From assembly GCF_002234595.1 (NCBI RefSeq), contig NZ_NMUL01000067.1:1-64000 (forward strand): DNA of 64,000 nucleotides. The letters are read 5' to 3'. This document shows, in pieces, positions 1-8,206 of the stretch. Origin of the DNA: Amycolatopsis vastitatis (GTDB lineage: Bacteria > Actinomycetota > Actinomycetes > Mycobacteriales > Pseudonocardiaceae). The position numbers were made by a program, and so were the translations under genes. Under the pieces are notes generated by a model. The model was not told the origin of the DNA, made no database searches, and saw only the letters and a program-made list of their open reading frames with translations. The first letter of the stretch is position 1; each line of letters starts with the position of its first letter.

Positions 1-94
1 CCTAGTCCGCGCCGAACGGGCCTGCGTCGGCGTAGCCCCTCGGTGCGCGAATGCTGGCTCCGGGCGTTCATGTCACGGCGGTGGGGCACCGTGC

Positions 95-523
95 TCAGGC
101 GGGTCGCCAGGGCCACCTCATCCGCACGGTGGTACCGGTGGGTGTGCTGGTGATGCCGGCCTCGGGAGCGACCGCCCGGATAATCGGGACACCGCGACCT
201 CCGAGGGGGCGGCTGTCGCCGTCACGCCAGCGGCCGCTGTCGGAAATGGTGACCGTGATGGCGCCGGACTCGCGGTGAGCAGCGACGGTCATGGTGCCCA
301 CCGTGCCGTCGGGGTAGGCGTGCTCGACCACGTTGGCCATCGCCTCGTAGGCGGCGAGTTTGAGGTCCTGGACCAGCTCCGCAGGCATGCCGCAGCCGCA
401 GGCCCAGTCGACCAGAACGTCGCGGAGGATCGCCGCCTGGGCGGCGACAGCGGCGACTTCACGCACCACGCTGTCGCGGGATCGTCGCGCCGGCTCGTCC
501 ACAGCGTCGGGCAACGTCACCAC
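95..523 (-). CDS. RsbW/SpoIIAB-like ATP-binding protein
   Basis: This 142-residue protein is a stand-alone GHKL ATPase domain (HATPase_c_2), the class used as anti-sigma factors or serine kinases in partner-switching. Visible are the N box EAMANVVEHAY (residues 60-70), a G1 box SDSGRW (94-99) and GGRGVPII (108-115), in the normal order and at the normal family length. The start is a GTG at 523 behind a purine-rich stretch. There is no sigma factor or anti-anti-sigma gene beside it, so it is an orphan, as is common in actinomycetes. Which sigma factor or signal it handles cannot be told from the sequence. Confidence 0.85.
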   Translation of the reverse strand: MVTLPDAVDEPARRSRDSVVREVAAVAAQAAILRDVLVDWACGCGMPAELVQDLKLAAYEAMANVVEHAYPDGTVGTMTVAAHRESGAITVTISDSGRWRDGDSRPLGGRGVPIIRAVAPEAGITSTPTGTTVRMRWPWRPA

Positions 524-974
524 GGTCTCGCTCTCTGCTGAACGGGCGAACCCAGTCTACCCAGCCCCCAAGACGGCCAAACATCAACGACGAATGGGGC
601 ACTGACGCCGAGGCGATCCGCAGCATCGGCTGGTGTTGGCGGAATTTGCCGGCCGGGTTGACGAACGGCTGCTCCATCACGGTGGCCAAGATGTCGCCGG
701 TGGCGGTGTTCATCGTCGTCATCGCGCCGATGAGGTCGTTGATCACCAGGACCGCGGATTCCAGCATCCACCCCGACAGAAACGGTCCGTCTATCGGCGC
801 CCCCGCCGCGTTCACCCGGTCGTGTCGACATCGTCGGCTGCCTGAACGGCTCGGCGGGCAACCCTGCCGGGTCAACGCGCCAGCACGTTCGATGATCTGT
901 CCGCCGACGATTTCCGTGGTGCTGCCGGACACGCTCCGGATCGCCCAGGGCGCATAGGCAGGGATGCCGGGTAA
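524..974. other. Stretch without a recognisable gene
   Basis: About 450 bases between the ATP-binding protein and the IS110 remnant. Open frames exist on the minus strand but show no family motif and no ribosome binding site. It is probably debris linked to the neighbouring transposase remnant. Confidence 0.4.
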
Positions 975-1182
975 TGGCCCCGTCGCGAAGCACAGCGAAC
1001 AGGACGTCGCAGTGGCGTCGGGCGAGGCTCATGAGTGCGGCCTCGTATTTCTTGCTCTCGGCTCGTCTGTGCTGGTGCCAGACCCTGCCGGCGGGATCGG
1101 AGGGCTTGACCTTTGCATGACCGGTGCCGACATCACCGAAGAGCCCGCCGGACAGACGCTGCTCAGGCTCACACCCGAGCAT
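975..1182 (-). pseudogene. IS110-family transposase C-terminal remnant
   Basis: The minus-strand frame reads LARRHCDVLFAVLRDG, preceded by RRAESKKYEAALMS. This is the typical C-terminal end of IS110/IS116/IS902 transposases, where a Lys-rich helix is followed by a conserved RR-V-LRDG block. Only about 70 codons of resemblance remain. The catalytic DEDD part and the serine motif are absent, and downstream the frame runs into unrelated sequence. It is a dead fragment marking an old insertion. Confidence 0.6.
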
Positions 1183-1197
1183 CCGGGCCTGGCGGCG

Positions 1198-2514
1198 TCA
1201 GTGCCGATCCGCGCTCTCGCCTTCCGGCTGTTCCGGTATTCCAGGACTGGTGGTGAGGTGCACCGTGAGGTAGGCGAGGTCCGGCGCGATGTGATCGGCA
1301 TGGGCACCGACACGTTGCATCGCGCGGATCATCGCGGTGTTGGTCTGCGGAGGGATCGCGACGAGTGCCACCAGGCCTTCGATGCGCGCGAGCGTCACCA
1401 GACGGTGGAGCAGTGCGGTGCCGATGCGCCGGCCCTGCCACTGGTCTTCGACGAGGAGACCGACCTTCGCGCACCGGCCGCTTCTCTGCATCGTCGCCAT
1501 CGCGATCACCGAGCCCGCCGGTGTCTCGGCGATCAGCGTGCGTGTCCTCTTGTGACCGAGGAGCCGTCCGATGGCCGGCCGCCCGCCGCCGTAACGCAAA
1601 GCGAGGGTCTCGGCGCCGCACCGCGCGTGCATCGCCTCGAGAGCCGGCGCGTCAGCGGTCGTCGCGCCCCGGATCGTCACCTCCGCATTGGACTCCGGGG
1701 CCGGGTCCGCGATGGTGACCGCTGTCCCGGCGAGACGGCGCTGGAGGTCGAGGACGGCTTTGGCCCTGGCGAACTCCGCAGGTGTGAACGGCAGCAGCGG
1801 GCGGGTCACCACTACGCCGCCGTCGGTGTCCACCAACCGCATGGTCGTGCCGTCGATGCCTTCCCCCAGTGCTTTTCCGCGGCGCCCGGCGAGTGTCCGT
1901 TCGACGGCGCAATCGCCCAGCACCGCCCGGAGCAGCTGGGCCAGGCCGGCTTCCTGCCCGGCCGCCTGAGCCGCGATCGTCAGCAAGCGGGTCGGCAGGT
2001 CGACGAACTCGTGCACGTCCGCCGGCATGACCCGGACGTCCCGGCCCCCGCCCAGCTCGGTCACCTCGGCGATGTCCGCCGCGGTCACGGATTCCGGCGC
2101 GCGGACGAGGAACTCGTCCACCACGCCGTCAGGTACCGCAAGTACTTGCAACGAGACGATGTCGTAGCGGTGCGCGGCCAGGGCCGCAGTCACTCCCGCC
2201 AGGCTCCCGGGCACGTCACGCACGGTGGCGCGGACCCGCCACGCCGTCCCGGCCCTCGGCGGATGTTCGTCCCCGGTGCCGCGCGCCGGGCCCCGTCGCG
2301 GACGGTGTACCCACCGGCGCCACGCGACGGTGGCGATCAGGAGCGCGCCCAGCGCGAACAGCACAACCGGCCCGACGCGGTTGTGCGACAACGTGCTGAC
2401 GAACAGGTCGGCGACCCCGGTGGCGATGAACAGGGCCGCAAGCTCGACCAGCTCACGGCCCGTCGAGGTCCTCGCTCGCTTGGTGCTCTTCGGCTGTACC
2501 TCGGCATCGGTCAT
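1198..2514 (-). CDS. Membrane-anchored ACT-GNAT fusion protein
   Basis: The 438-residue protein has a hydrophobic N-terminus with about two membrane segments (residues 20-66). An ACT-like domain follows (about 90-150; WRVRATVRDVPGSLAGVTAAL is its first strand and helix), then a linker, then a GNAT acetyltransferase domain (about 280-410) with the acetyl-CoA loop QGRRIGTALL. ACT domains usually bind amino acids or related ligands, so ligand-gated protein acylation at the membrane is plausible. The acyl acceptor is unknown. The ATG at 2514 is the first in frame and is followed by a short charged leader. It stands alone, between an IS110 remnant and an integrase remnant. Confidence 0.8.
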   Translation of the reverse strand: MTDAEVQPKSTKRARTSTGRELVELAALFIATGVADLFVSTLSHNRVGPVVLFALGALLIATVAWRRWVHRPRRGPARGTGDEHPPRAGTAWRVRATVRDVPGSLAGVTAALAAHRYDIVSLQVLAVPDGVVDEFLVRAPESVTAADIAEVTELGGGRDVRVMPADVHEFVDLPTRLLTIAAQAAGQEAGLAQLLRAVLGDCAVERTLAGRRGKALGEGIDGTTMRLVDTDGGVVVTRPLLPFTPAEFARAKAVLDLQRRLAGTAVTIADPAPESNAEVTIRGATTADAPALEAMHARCGAETLALRYGGGRPAIGRLLGHKRTRTLIAETPAGSVIAMATMQRSGRCAKVGLLVEDQWQGRRIGTALLHRLVTLARIEGLVALVAIPPQTNTAMIRAMQRVGAHADHIAPDLAYLTVHLTTSPGIPEQPEGESADRH

Positions 2515-2602
2515 GCGGACAGCATCCGTGCCCTCTTTTACCCCGGCCTCGCCACCCTGTCACGATTCAGTTAACGAGCCGCGGACCGTGAGCTCCGGCT
2601 CC

Positions 2603-3788
2603 TCATAGAGAATCCGGGTCTGCTGCACGAGTAGGTGACATCTGAGTTGGCTTGCCGAACCGTGCGCACCGATCATTGGCCGCGGAGAACACCTTCTCCC
2701 AGGACTGGTAGCTCATCGGCATGCCACCCTCGGTCAGCCACAAGTGCAGCGGTTCCAGCCCTCCGTCGGCTTCGATGAACAACCGTCGTCGCTCACCGGC
2801 GTCGATGGCGTTGATCGGGGTATCGGCCTTGGTTCCCCGAGCGTCCCGCCAGAACACCCGGCGTTGCCGGCCCGGAGAGATCTGGGTGACGATCCGCTTG
2901 CCGCGCAGCCGGTCATAGCGGCCCGCGCGCTGCGCCTGCCGGATCGCAGCTCTGAGCGTGGTGGCCAGATAGGTTTCGACGCCACCCAGCGCGTCCGCGT
3001 TGAGGTAGAACATCCGCTCACGGCGTTTGGCGATCGCCGCGGCCACGGTGCCCTCGTAGTAGGCGTAGCCGTGATCGCGTCCGGCACTTCCAGGGTGAGC
3101 AGGCACCCGCCCTCACGCAGTCGTAACCCGCTCTCGAACAGGAGGTCCGCGAACGCGGTGTTGCGACCGTCGTTGCGGCCTCGCCAACCCTTCTCCAGCA
3201 GTCCGTGCGCGGTGTAGCCGCACAAGCCGATGTCGCGCCACAGGCGGTAGGTACGCGGGGTGACCCACTTGACGTTGGAGGCTCGCACGTCTTTCGGTTG
3301 GTTGTCGGCCACCTCGACTGTCGTGCCGTCCCTGCGCCGCACCGTGTGCGTCGACACGGGGCTGCGCTCGACATGGCCGACGGCGACAGCCCAGTCGTAG
3401 AGCAGATTGAACGCGGCCAACTCCCGAGCCCACTTGGCCCCGCGATCCGACTCGGATTTTCCGGCGACCGCCGCCGCCACGTTTCGTAGTCATCAACGTC
3501 GTCGTGGTCTGTCTCGTCCCAGTACCTGCCCCGCTTCCAGAGGAAGGTGAAGAACAGCCGGTAGTCCGTCACGTACGACCGCTGTGACCCGTCGGCGAGG
3601 AACGCGAACCACGACCGGGTGAGGAACCTCGCGAGCCGCGGGTCCACCCTGCGCTGTGGGTCGATCAGGATCGGCGTACCGCTCTCGATATCGAGCGCAC
3701 ACTCCCGCGCGTCGATGTCGGACCACTCGTCCAGCAACGCCATCCGACCGATCGGGATCTCAGCTTCTCGGGTCGTCCAGTACAGCAA
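2603..3788 (-). pseudogene. Decayed tyrosine recombinase (phage-type integrase)
   Basis: Three successive minus-strand frames make up one integrase-like protein. The N-terminal core-binding part is 3788 to about 3440 (FLTRSWFAFLADGSQRSYVT). The second frame, to about 3080, contains the box I arginine in SGLRLREGGCLLTLE. The third frame runs to 2603 (YYEGTVAAAIAKRRERMFYL). The first shift sits in a G run near 3435 and fits a one-base loss. At the C-terminus the frame ends in MSPTRAADPDSL, where HxLRH should begin. The second arginine, the histidines and the catalytic tyrosine are therefore missing. The protein cannot be active, whatever the cause of the frameshifts. No flanking att repeat was found. 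Confidence 0.75.
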
Positions 3789-3899
3789 CCACTCATCGTT
3801 GCCGCTGGCACACCAGCGCGCCGGGCGGTATCTTGCTCGGGTCCTTCATCGCGTCCGGCCGAAGGCTCTTCTCGGGATGATCTCCGGCTTTCACGGAGG

Positions 3900-4517
3900 T
3901 CAGGCCAAGCCGATTTGCCGGGCGATGGCCTGGTTGTCCCAGAAGAGGAACTCCTCGTCCATCGTGCCGCGCTTGTTCCACAGGCCAATGGTAGCGATGT
4001 TGACGGCGTACTCCTTGCCGGTCGGCTGGATGAAACCGCCCTTGCCGTCGGGCATCGGCCTGGTGAAAGTGCCCTGCTGGACGCCGGCGACCGCGGTCAG
4101 GCCGTCACGGGCCACGCGCAGGTAGTGCGACTGGATCCGGGTATCCGGCGCCCAGATGAACAAGCCTTTCAGGTCCTCGACGTGCCGGTCGATACCGTCG
4201 GTGTAGTGACCGTCCGGAAAGTGCACGCGAATGTGCTTGGCGTGACTCTCACCGAGGCGCGCCCACTTCTGGTGGGTGAAGACGTCGAAGTCGAGTTCGC
4301 CGAACGTCTCCAGATTGCGCCGTTCCTCCGACGTGAGGCCCTTCGGGAACGGCGGGTTGGGGACGGGCGTCGTGGCCGGGTCGGGCAGCGGGACCCACGG
4401 GTTGTGTCCGGCGGTCGCGGCGCCGGCGGTCGCGGTTCCGCTGGTGACCGCAGCGAGCGCCAGCGCGCCGAACGCGGCGGCGCCACCGTTGGTCATGAGT
4501 GAACGACGGTCGAGCAT
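3900..4517 (-). CDS. Tat-exported SnoaL-like (ester cyclase-like) protein
   Basis: The 205-residue protein starts at the ATG at 4517 and has a twin-arginine leader: MLDRRSLMTNGG, then a hydrophobic Ala-rich stretch to about residue 38. The rest (SEERRNLETFGELDFDVFTH onward) looks like a SnoaL/NTF2-fold polyketide-cyclase-like protein, a family with many small-molecule and detoxification roles and few fixed catalytic residues. It lies just downstream of the Tat-exported DJ-1/PfpI gene (121 bases apart, same strand), so the two may form an exported pair. The substrate is unknown. Confidence 0.7.
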   Translation of the reverse strand: MLDRRSLMTNGGAAAFGALALAAVTSGTATAGAATAGHNPWVPLPDPATTPVPNPPFPKGLTSEERRNLETFGELDFDVFTHQKWARLGESHAKHIRVHFPDGHYTDGIDRHVEDLKGLFIWAPDTRIQSHYLRVARDGLTAVAGVQQGTFTRPMPDGKGGFIQPTGKEYAVNIATIGLWNKRGTMDEEFLFWDNQAIARQIGLA

Positions 4518-4638
4518 CACTGGTTCTCTCTCTCGGTATTCAGAGATTTCTCTCACGGTCGCGGCATCGTCACGGCGACGGCGGCGATCACCCCCGGAAC
4601 GCGCTCGTTGCCGGGAGTGACCACCGTTTCCAGCCGCT

Positions 4639-5333
4639 CTACGAGTTGCGCCAGACTGTCCCGCGGCGCTCGTACTCCAACACGGTTTCGACCTGGTTGG
4701 CGAAGCGCGCGCCCAAGAATCGCTCGACCAGCCAAACCGCGCCGTCCAAGCCGGAGGTGATGCCACCGCACGTGACGAGGTCACCGTCATCGACCACGCG
4801 CGCGTTGACCACCTTCGCGCCCTCTGCGGCAAGGGCGGCCTTGCTGCCCGAGTGGGTGGTGGCCGGCCTGCCGCGGGTGAATCCTGCCGCCGACAAGGCC
4901 ATCACGCCCGTGCAGACCCCGACCATGATCGCTTCGACCTCGGCGAGGCGCCGGATGAACGCCTTGTCCGCCAGCAGCCTTTGCATGCCCGAACCCGGTA
5001 GGTCGTGCCGGTTGCCGCCTGGCACGATCAGCACGTCGGCGTCCTGCGGTGACCATCCGTGCGGTACTTCGATCCGCAGCCCCCTCGACGCGGTGATCAT
5101 GGTCGGCTTGGTGGTCGACACCAGTGTCGTCGGATGGCGCCGCCCATGGAGGCCGCGATGGACAGCACGTCGTAAGGCGCTATGGAATCCAACTCCTCCA
5201 CGCCCTCGTAGAGCAGAATCTGGACACGCAACGGCGATGCCGCCGAGGCTACGGGCACGCCTGTGGCCAGCAGCCCGGTCGACAACGCGGACGCGCGCAG
5301 GAAAGTACGTCGTTCCAAGGATTTCCTCGTCAT
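4639..5333 (-). pseudogene. Tat-exported DJ-1/PfpI-family protein, one-base frameshift
   Basis: The first frame, from the ATG at 5333, encodes a Tat leader (RRTFLRASALSTGLLATG) and the first DJ-1 strand and helix (VQILLYEGVEELDSIAPYDV). It runs out of frame near 5135. The remaining 160 codons in the next frame contain LIVPGG and the nucleophile elbow VGVCTGVMAL with its cysteine, up to the stop at 4639. The total length (695 nt) needs exactly one added base to give an ordinary 231-residue protein. This looks like a single deletion, either a young mutation or a sequence error. The family acts as hydrolases, glyoxalase-like enzymes or regulators' sensor domains. Export by Tat is the unusual part. 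Confidence 0.7.
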
Positions 5334-5432
5334 GAGAGCCCCCTGCCGAGTAGTCGGCTCGGACCCGCCGATAGTTCCCGGGGCCACAAAGGATTCAGTC
5401 TGCGTGTCACCGCGCAGAGCGTTCCGGTGCGA

Positions 5433-8129
5433 TCAATCGGCCTGGGAGCGCCCTTGACCATCACGGCGGGGCGTGGCGCAGACGAGGAACCCGTCGAGGG
5501 TGGCGTACTGGCCGCTGCGCTTGACCACCCGGATGGTGTGCGGGGTGGCAGGGTCCAGGTCGCTGATGGTGTACAGCGTCTGCTGGACTTGCCTGCTGGT
5601 CGACGATGTGCTGATCACACCTTTGGACACGTCGTCGATGAAGACCTCGATGTCGCCCTGGTCGGAGTTCTTCTCCCCGATCACGCCGACGCCGGCGCCG
5701 GTGAACGTCATGGTGGCTGAGTCGCCGTTGTTGTGCGCGGCGTGCACGGTTTCGTGGAAGTCGCCGAGGCCGCGGAACCCCGGGGCGATCCACGACCCGT
5801 GGTATTCGATGGACAGGTCGAAGTCGTCGAGGCGGCTCCGGTTCGCTCGCAGTTCGCGGGGCAGGCCGGCGGCGTTGATGATCTCTCCGGCCGCCGGCGG
5901 CCAGTCGCCGTTCTTGACCTCCGTGTTGTCGGTCAGGACGACGTTGGTGCCGTTGTTGTAACTACCCGCCGGTGCGTAGAAGTTGTCGTGCATGCGGATG
6001 TCGTGGATGGTGGGGGTCCACATGCCGGTCCACGAGCCGTTGGCGAAGTGGATGACGTTGTGGTGGGTGTCCCAGTTCGAGCTGCCTTCGTCCTGGTAGA
6101 TCATGTTGTTGGTGTGGGTGCCGCCGCTCAGCACGTTTCCCCGGAACTCCGAGGTCAGCGTGTCGTCGTGCCCGCCCTGACCGCCGTTGGTGTAGATGTG
6201 CCCGCCGTCGTGCAGCACCCCCATGACGTCGTAGACGTAGTTCTCCACGATCTGGTTGGCGCCGGCGTAGTCGGTACCGCGCCGGCAGGAGCCGACCGGG
6301 AAGTTGTTCTGCTTCGCCTGCAACTCGCAGCTCGCGGCCCAGCCCCAGCCCCAGCCCATCGAGATGCCGGAGTACGGGGTGTGCGCGATCTCGTTGTTCG
6401 CGAGGACGGCGCCCCGTGTGTAGCCCGCCCAGATGCCCACCGCGTCCTGGTAGTCCTGACCCACGTATTCGATGACATTCTGCGAGATGGTGTCCCCGCT
6501 GGTCATCCGGGTCGGATCGGTGACGTAGTAGTCGTCGACCTCACCCAGCGACACACCGCCACCCGACGTGTCGTGAATCCGGCTCCTGGTGATCGTCGAC
6601 TCACGGGTGCCGTCGGCCAGGTCGATGCCCGTGCCTCCGGTGTGGGCGATCTCGACGTCGGTGAAGACGATGCCGCGCCCGCGATGGACCTGCACCGCCG
6701 CGGGGATGCGGACGGAGCGGCGCGTGACGGCGTCCCACAGCACACCGGCCTGGTTGTCGAGGTAGCCGACAGTGGATGGCAGGTTCCAGGTGGTGTGCGC
6801 GAAAGTGATACCGCGGAAGGTGATGTCGTGCACCGGGGCGATCCGGTCGGGGATCACCACGAACCCGTCCACCACCAGGTAGTCGCCGCCGGCCTTGACC
6901 AGCTTGACGGTGTGCCCGCCAGGGGACAGACCGGTCACCGACACCACCGGCTGCTGCGCCAGCCGCACCGGCCCGTTCGCCGACACGGTCCTGGTCTTCG
7001 TGCCGTCGACGTACACGTCGATGGCGCCGGCGTCGGTGTTGACCTCGGTGAGCACGTCCAGGCCCGTACCGGTGAAGGTGAAGGTCATCGAGTCACCGTT
7101 GACCATGGTGTAGTGCACGTCGTTGTCGAAGTCGCCGTACGGCCGCCCGCCGGCGGTGCGCCACGACGGCGAGTACGTCGCGCGTGGGTCCGTGTCGTTG
7201 ACCGGAGCCAGGTGCCCCGGCGTTCCGCTGAGGTCGACGACCTTGTCCAGGACCGGCAGGTCCACCTGGGCGGTGGCGAGATTCTCGCCGGGCCGCGGCA
7301 GGTAGTACAGGTAGTTCGCAGTGGTATCGAGGTAGAACTCACCGGGCTCGGTGAGCAGCTGGTACGCGTTCTCCACCCAGCTGACGCCCTCAAGCTTCGG
7401 AAGCCCGGCGCCGTTGAAGGGAAAGCCCAGGTTCGGCACCGAGGTGTTGTTGTTCGCGAAACAACCCGGTGCCACGTCGAGGCTGGAACCACCGCCGGCG
7501 GCTTCGGTGATGCCCGCCAGCGGGCACCGCAGGTGCTTCCAGTCGCGGTTGTAGACCACCTCGACCGCGGAAGCGTTGGTGAAGGACCGATACGACGTGT
7601 CTCCGGTGACGAAACTGGAGTTCTTGAGGGTGAATCCGCCTGGGTCGAGTGGACCGCGGGCGCGCTGGGCGCGCTGTCCGTTGACGAACAGCTGGCGACT
7701 GGTCGTGCCGGGCGGTACTGCGGCCCGGTAGATGTTGCGAGAGCGGTCGTAGAGGCTGAAGCCGCCCACCTGGCGTGCGCCGCTGAGCACGGGCTGCTCG
7801 GTCCGGTAGGCCGAGTACACGACCTGGTGGCCGTTGGCACCCGAGTCCGCCGGGCCGAGGGTGAACGGGGCTGCCAGCCGGTAGGTGCCGCCGCGCAGGC
7901 GCACGTTGATGTCAGTGGTCATCGAGCCGACCAGTCCGCGCACCTTGTTCCGGACGCCGTCCAGACTGCACGGGGCCGCCTGCGTACAGGCATTCCCGGA
8001 ACCGGCCGGGGCGGCATACAGCTCCATCGCCGGAGCCGCGGCGGCCGGCAAGGGCACAGCAAGCCCCACGGCGGCCGTCACAGCGGCGACCGTCAGGCGC
8101 CGTAAGTTCGGCCATGAACGTGTGCGCAT
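5433..8129 (-). CDS. Secreted right-handed beta-helix protein with two ancillary domains
   Basis: The 898-residue protein has a signal peptide (residues 1-32, ending AAAAPA). After a short pectate-lyase-like N-terminal segment comes a domain at about 313-428 (FDNDVHYTMVNGDSMTFTFT onward). A parallel beta-helix rich in N-x-I/V repeats follows (about 430-750), then a second copy of the ancillary domain (about 778-886: AHNNGDSATMTFTGAGVGVI). The two copies share GDSMTFTFTG/GDSATMTFTG and end in similar YLVVDGF/YATLDGF strands, so they are an internal duplication, probably carbohydrate-binding. The family includes polysaccharide lyases and hydrolases; the exact activity is not visible. GAGGAG precedes the ATG at 8129. 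It is the last gene of sugar operon 1. Confidence 0.85.
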   Translation of the reverse strand: MRTRSWPNLRRLTVAAVTAAVGLAVPLPAAAAPAMELYAAPAGSGNACTQAAPCSLDGVRNKVRGLVGSMTTDINVRLRGGTYRLAAPFTLGPADSGANGHQVVYSAYRTEQPVLSGARQVGGFSLYDRSRNIYRAAVPPGTTSRQLFVNGQRAQRARGPLDPGGFTLKNSSFVTGDTSYRSFTNASAVEVVYNRDWKHLRCPLAGITEAAGGGSSLDVAPGCFANNNTSVPNLGFPFNGAGLPKLEGVSWVENAYQLLTEPGEFYLDTTANYLYYLPRPGENLATAQVDLPVLDKVVDLSGTPGHLAPVNDTDPRATYSPSWRTAGGRPYGDFDNDVHYTMVNGDSMTFTFTGTGLDVLTEVNTDAGAIDVYVDGTKTRTVSANGPVRLAQQPVVSVTGLSPGGHTVKLVKAGGDYLVVDGFVVIPDRIAPVHDITFRGITFAHTTWNLPSTVGYLDNQAGVLWDAVTRRSVRIPAAVQVHRGRGIVFTDVEIAHTGGTGIDLADGTRESTITRSRIHDTSGGGVSLGEVDDYYVTDPTRMTSGDTISQNVIEYVGQDYQDAVGIWAGYTRGAVLANNEIAHTPYSGISMGWGWGWAASCELQAKQNNFPVGSCRRGTDYAGANQIVENYVYDVMGVLHDGGHIYTNGGQGGHDDTLTSEFRGNVLSGGTHTNNMIYQDEGSSNWDTHHNVIHFANGSWTGMWTPTIHDIRMHDNFYAPAGSYNNGTNVVLTDNTEVKNGDWPPAAGEIINAAGLPRELRANRSRLDDFDLSIEYHGSWIAPGFRGLGDFHETVHAAHNNGDSATMTFTGAGVGVIGEKNSDQGDIEVFIDDVSKGVISTSSTSRQVQQTLYTISDLDPATPHTIRVVKRSGQYATLDGFLVCATPRRDGQGRSQAD

Positions 8130-8157
8130 CAGTGCTCCTCAAGAAGAAGGGGTGTGC

Positions 8158-8191
8158 GGCGGCGGGCCCTCGAGACGCGGAACCCGCCGCC
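8158..8191 (-). terminator. GC-rich hairpin between the two beta-helix genes
   Basis: Perfect 9-bp inverted repeat GGCGGCGGG / CCCGCCGCC around a 16-base loop, in the gap between the gene ending at 8207 and the one starting at 8129. There is no T run. It may be an intra-operon attenuator or mRNA-processing hairpin lowering expression of the last gene. Confidence 0.5.
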
Positions 8192-8206
8192 GGTCCTCGG
8201 TTCGGT

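Noticed and set aside
4639..5333. Programmed frameshift in the DJ-1/PfpI gene
   Set aside because: There is no slippery sequence or stimulatory structure at the break near 5135; a plain one-base deletion explains it.
5333..5433. Possible regulatory structure between the DJ-1 gene and the beta-helix gene end
   Set aside because: I could not find a convincing stem-loop in these 100 bases.
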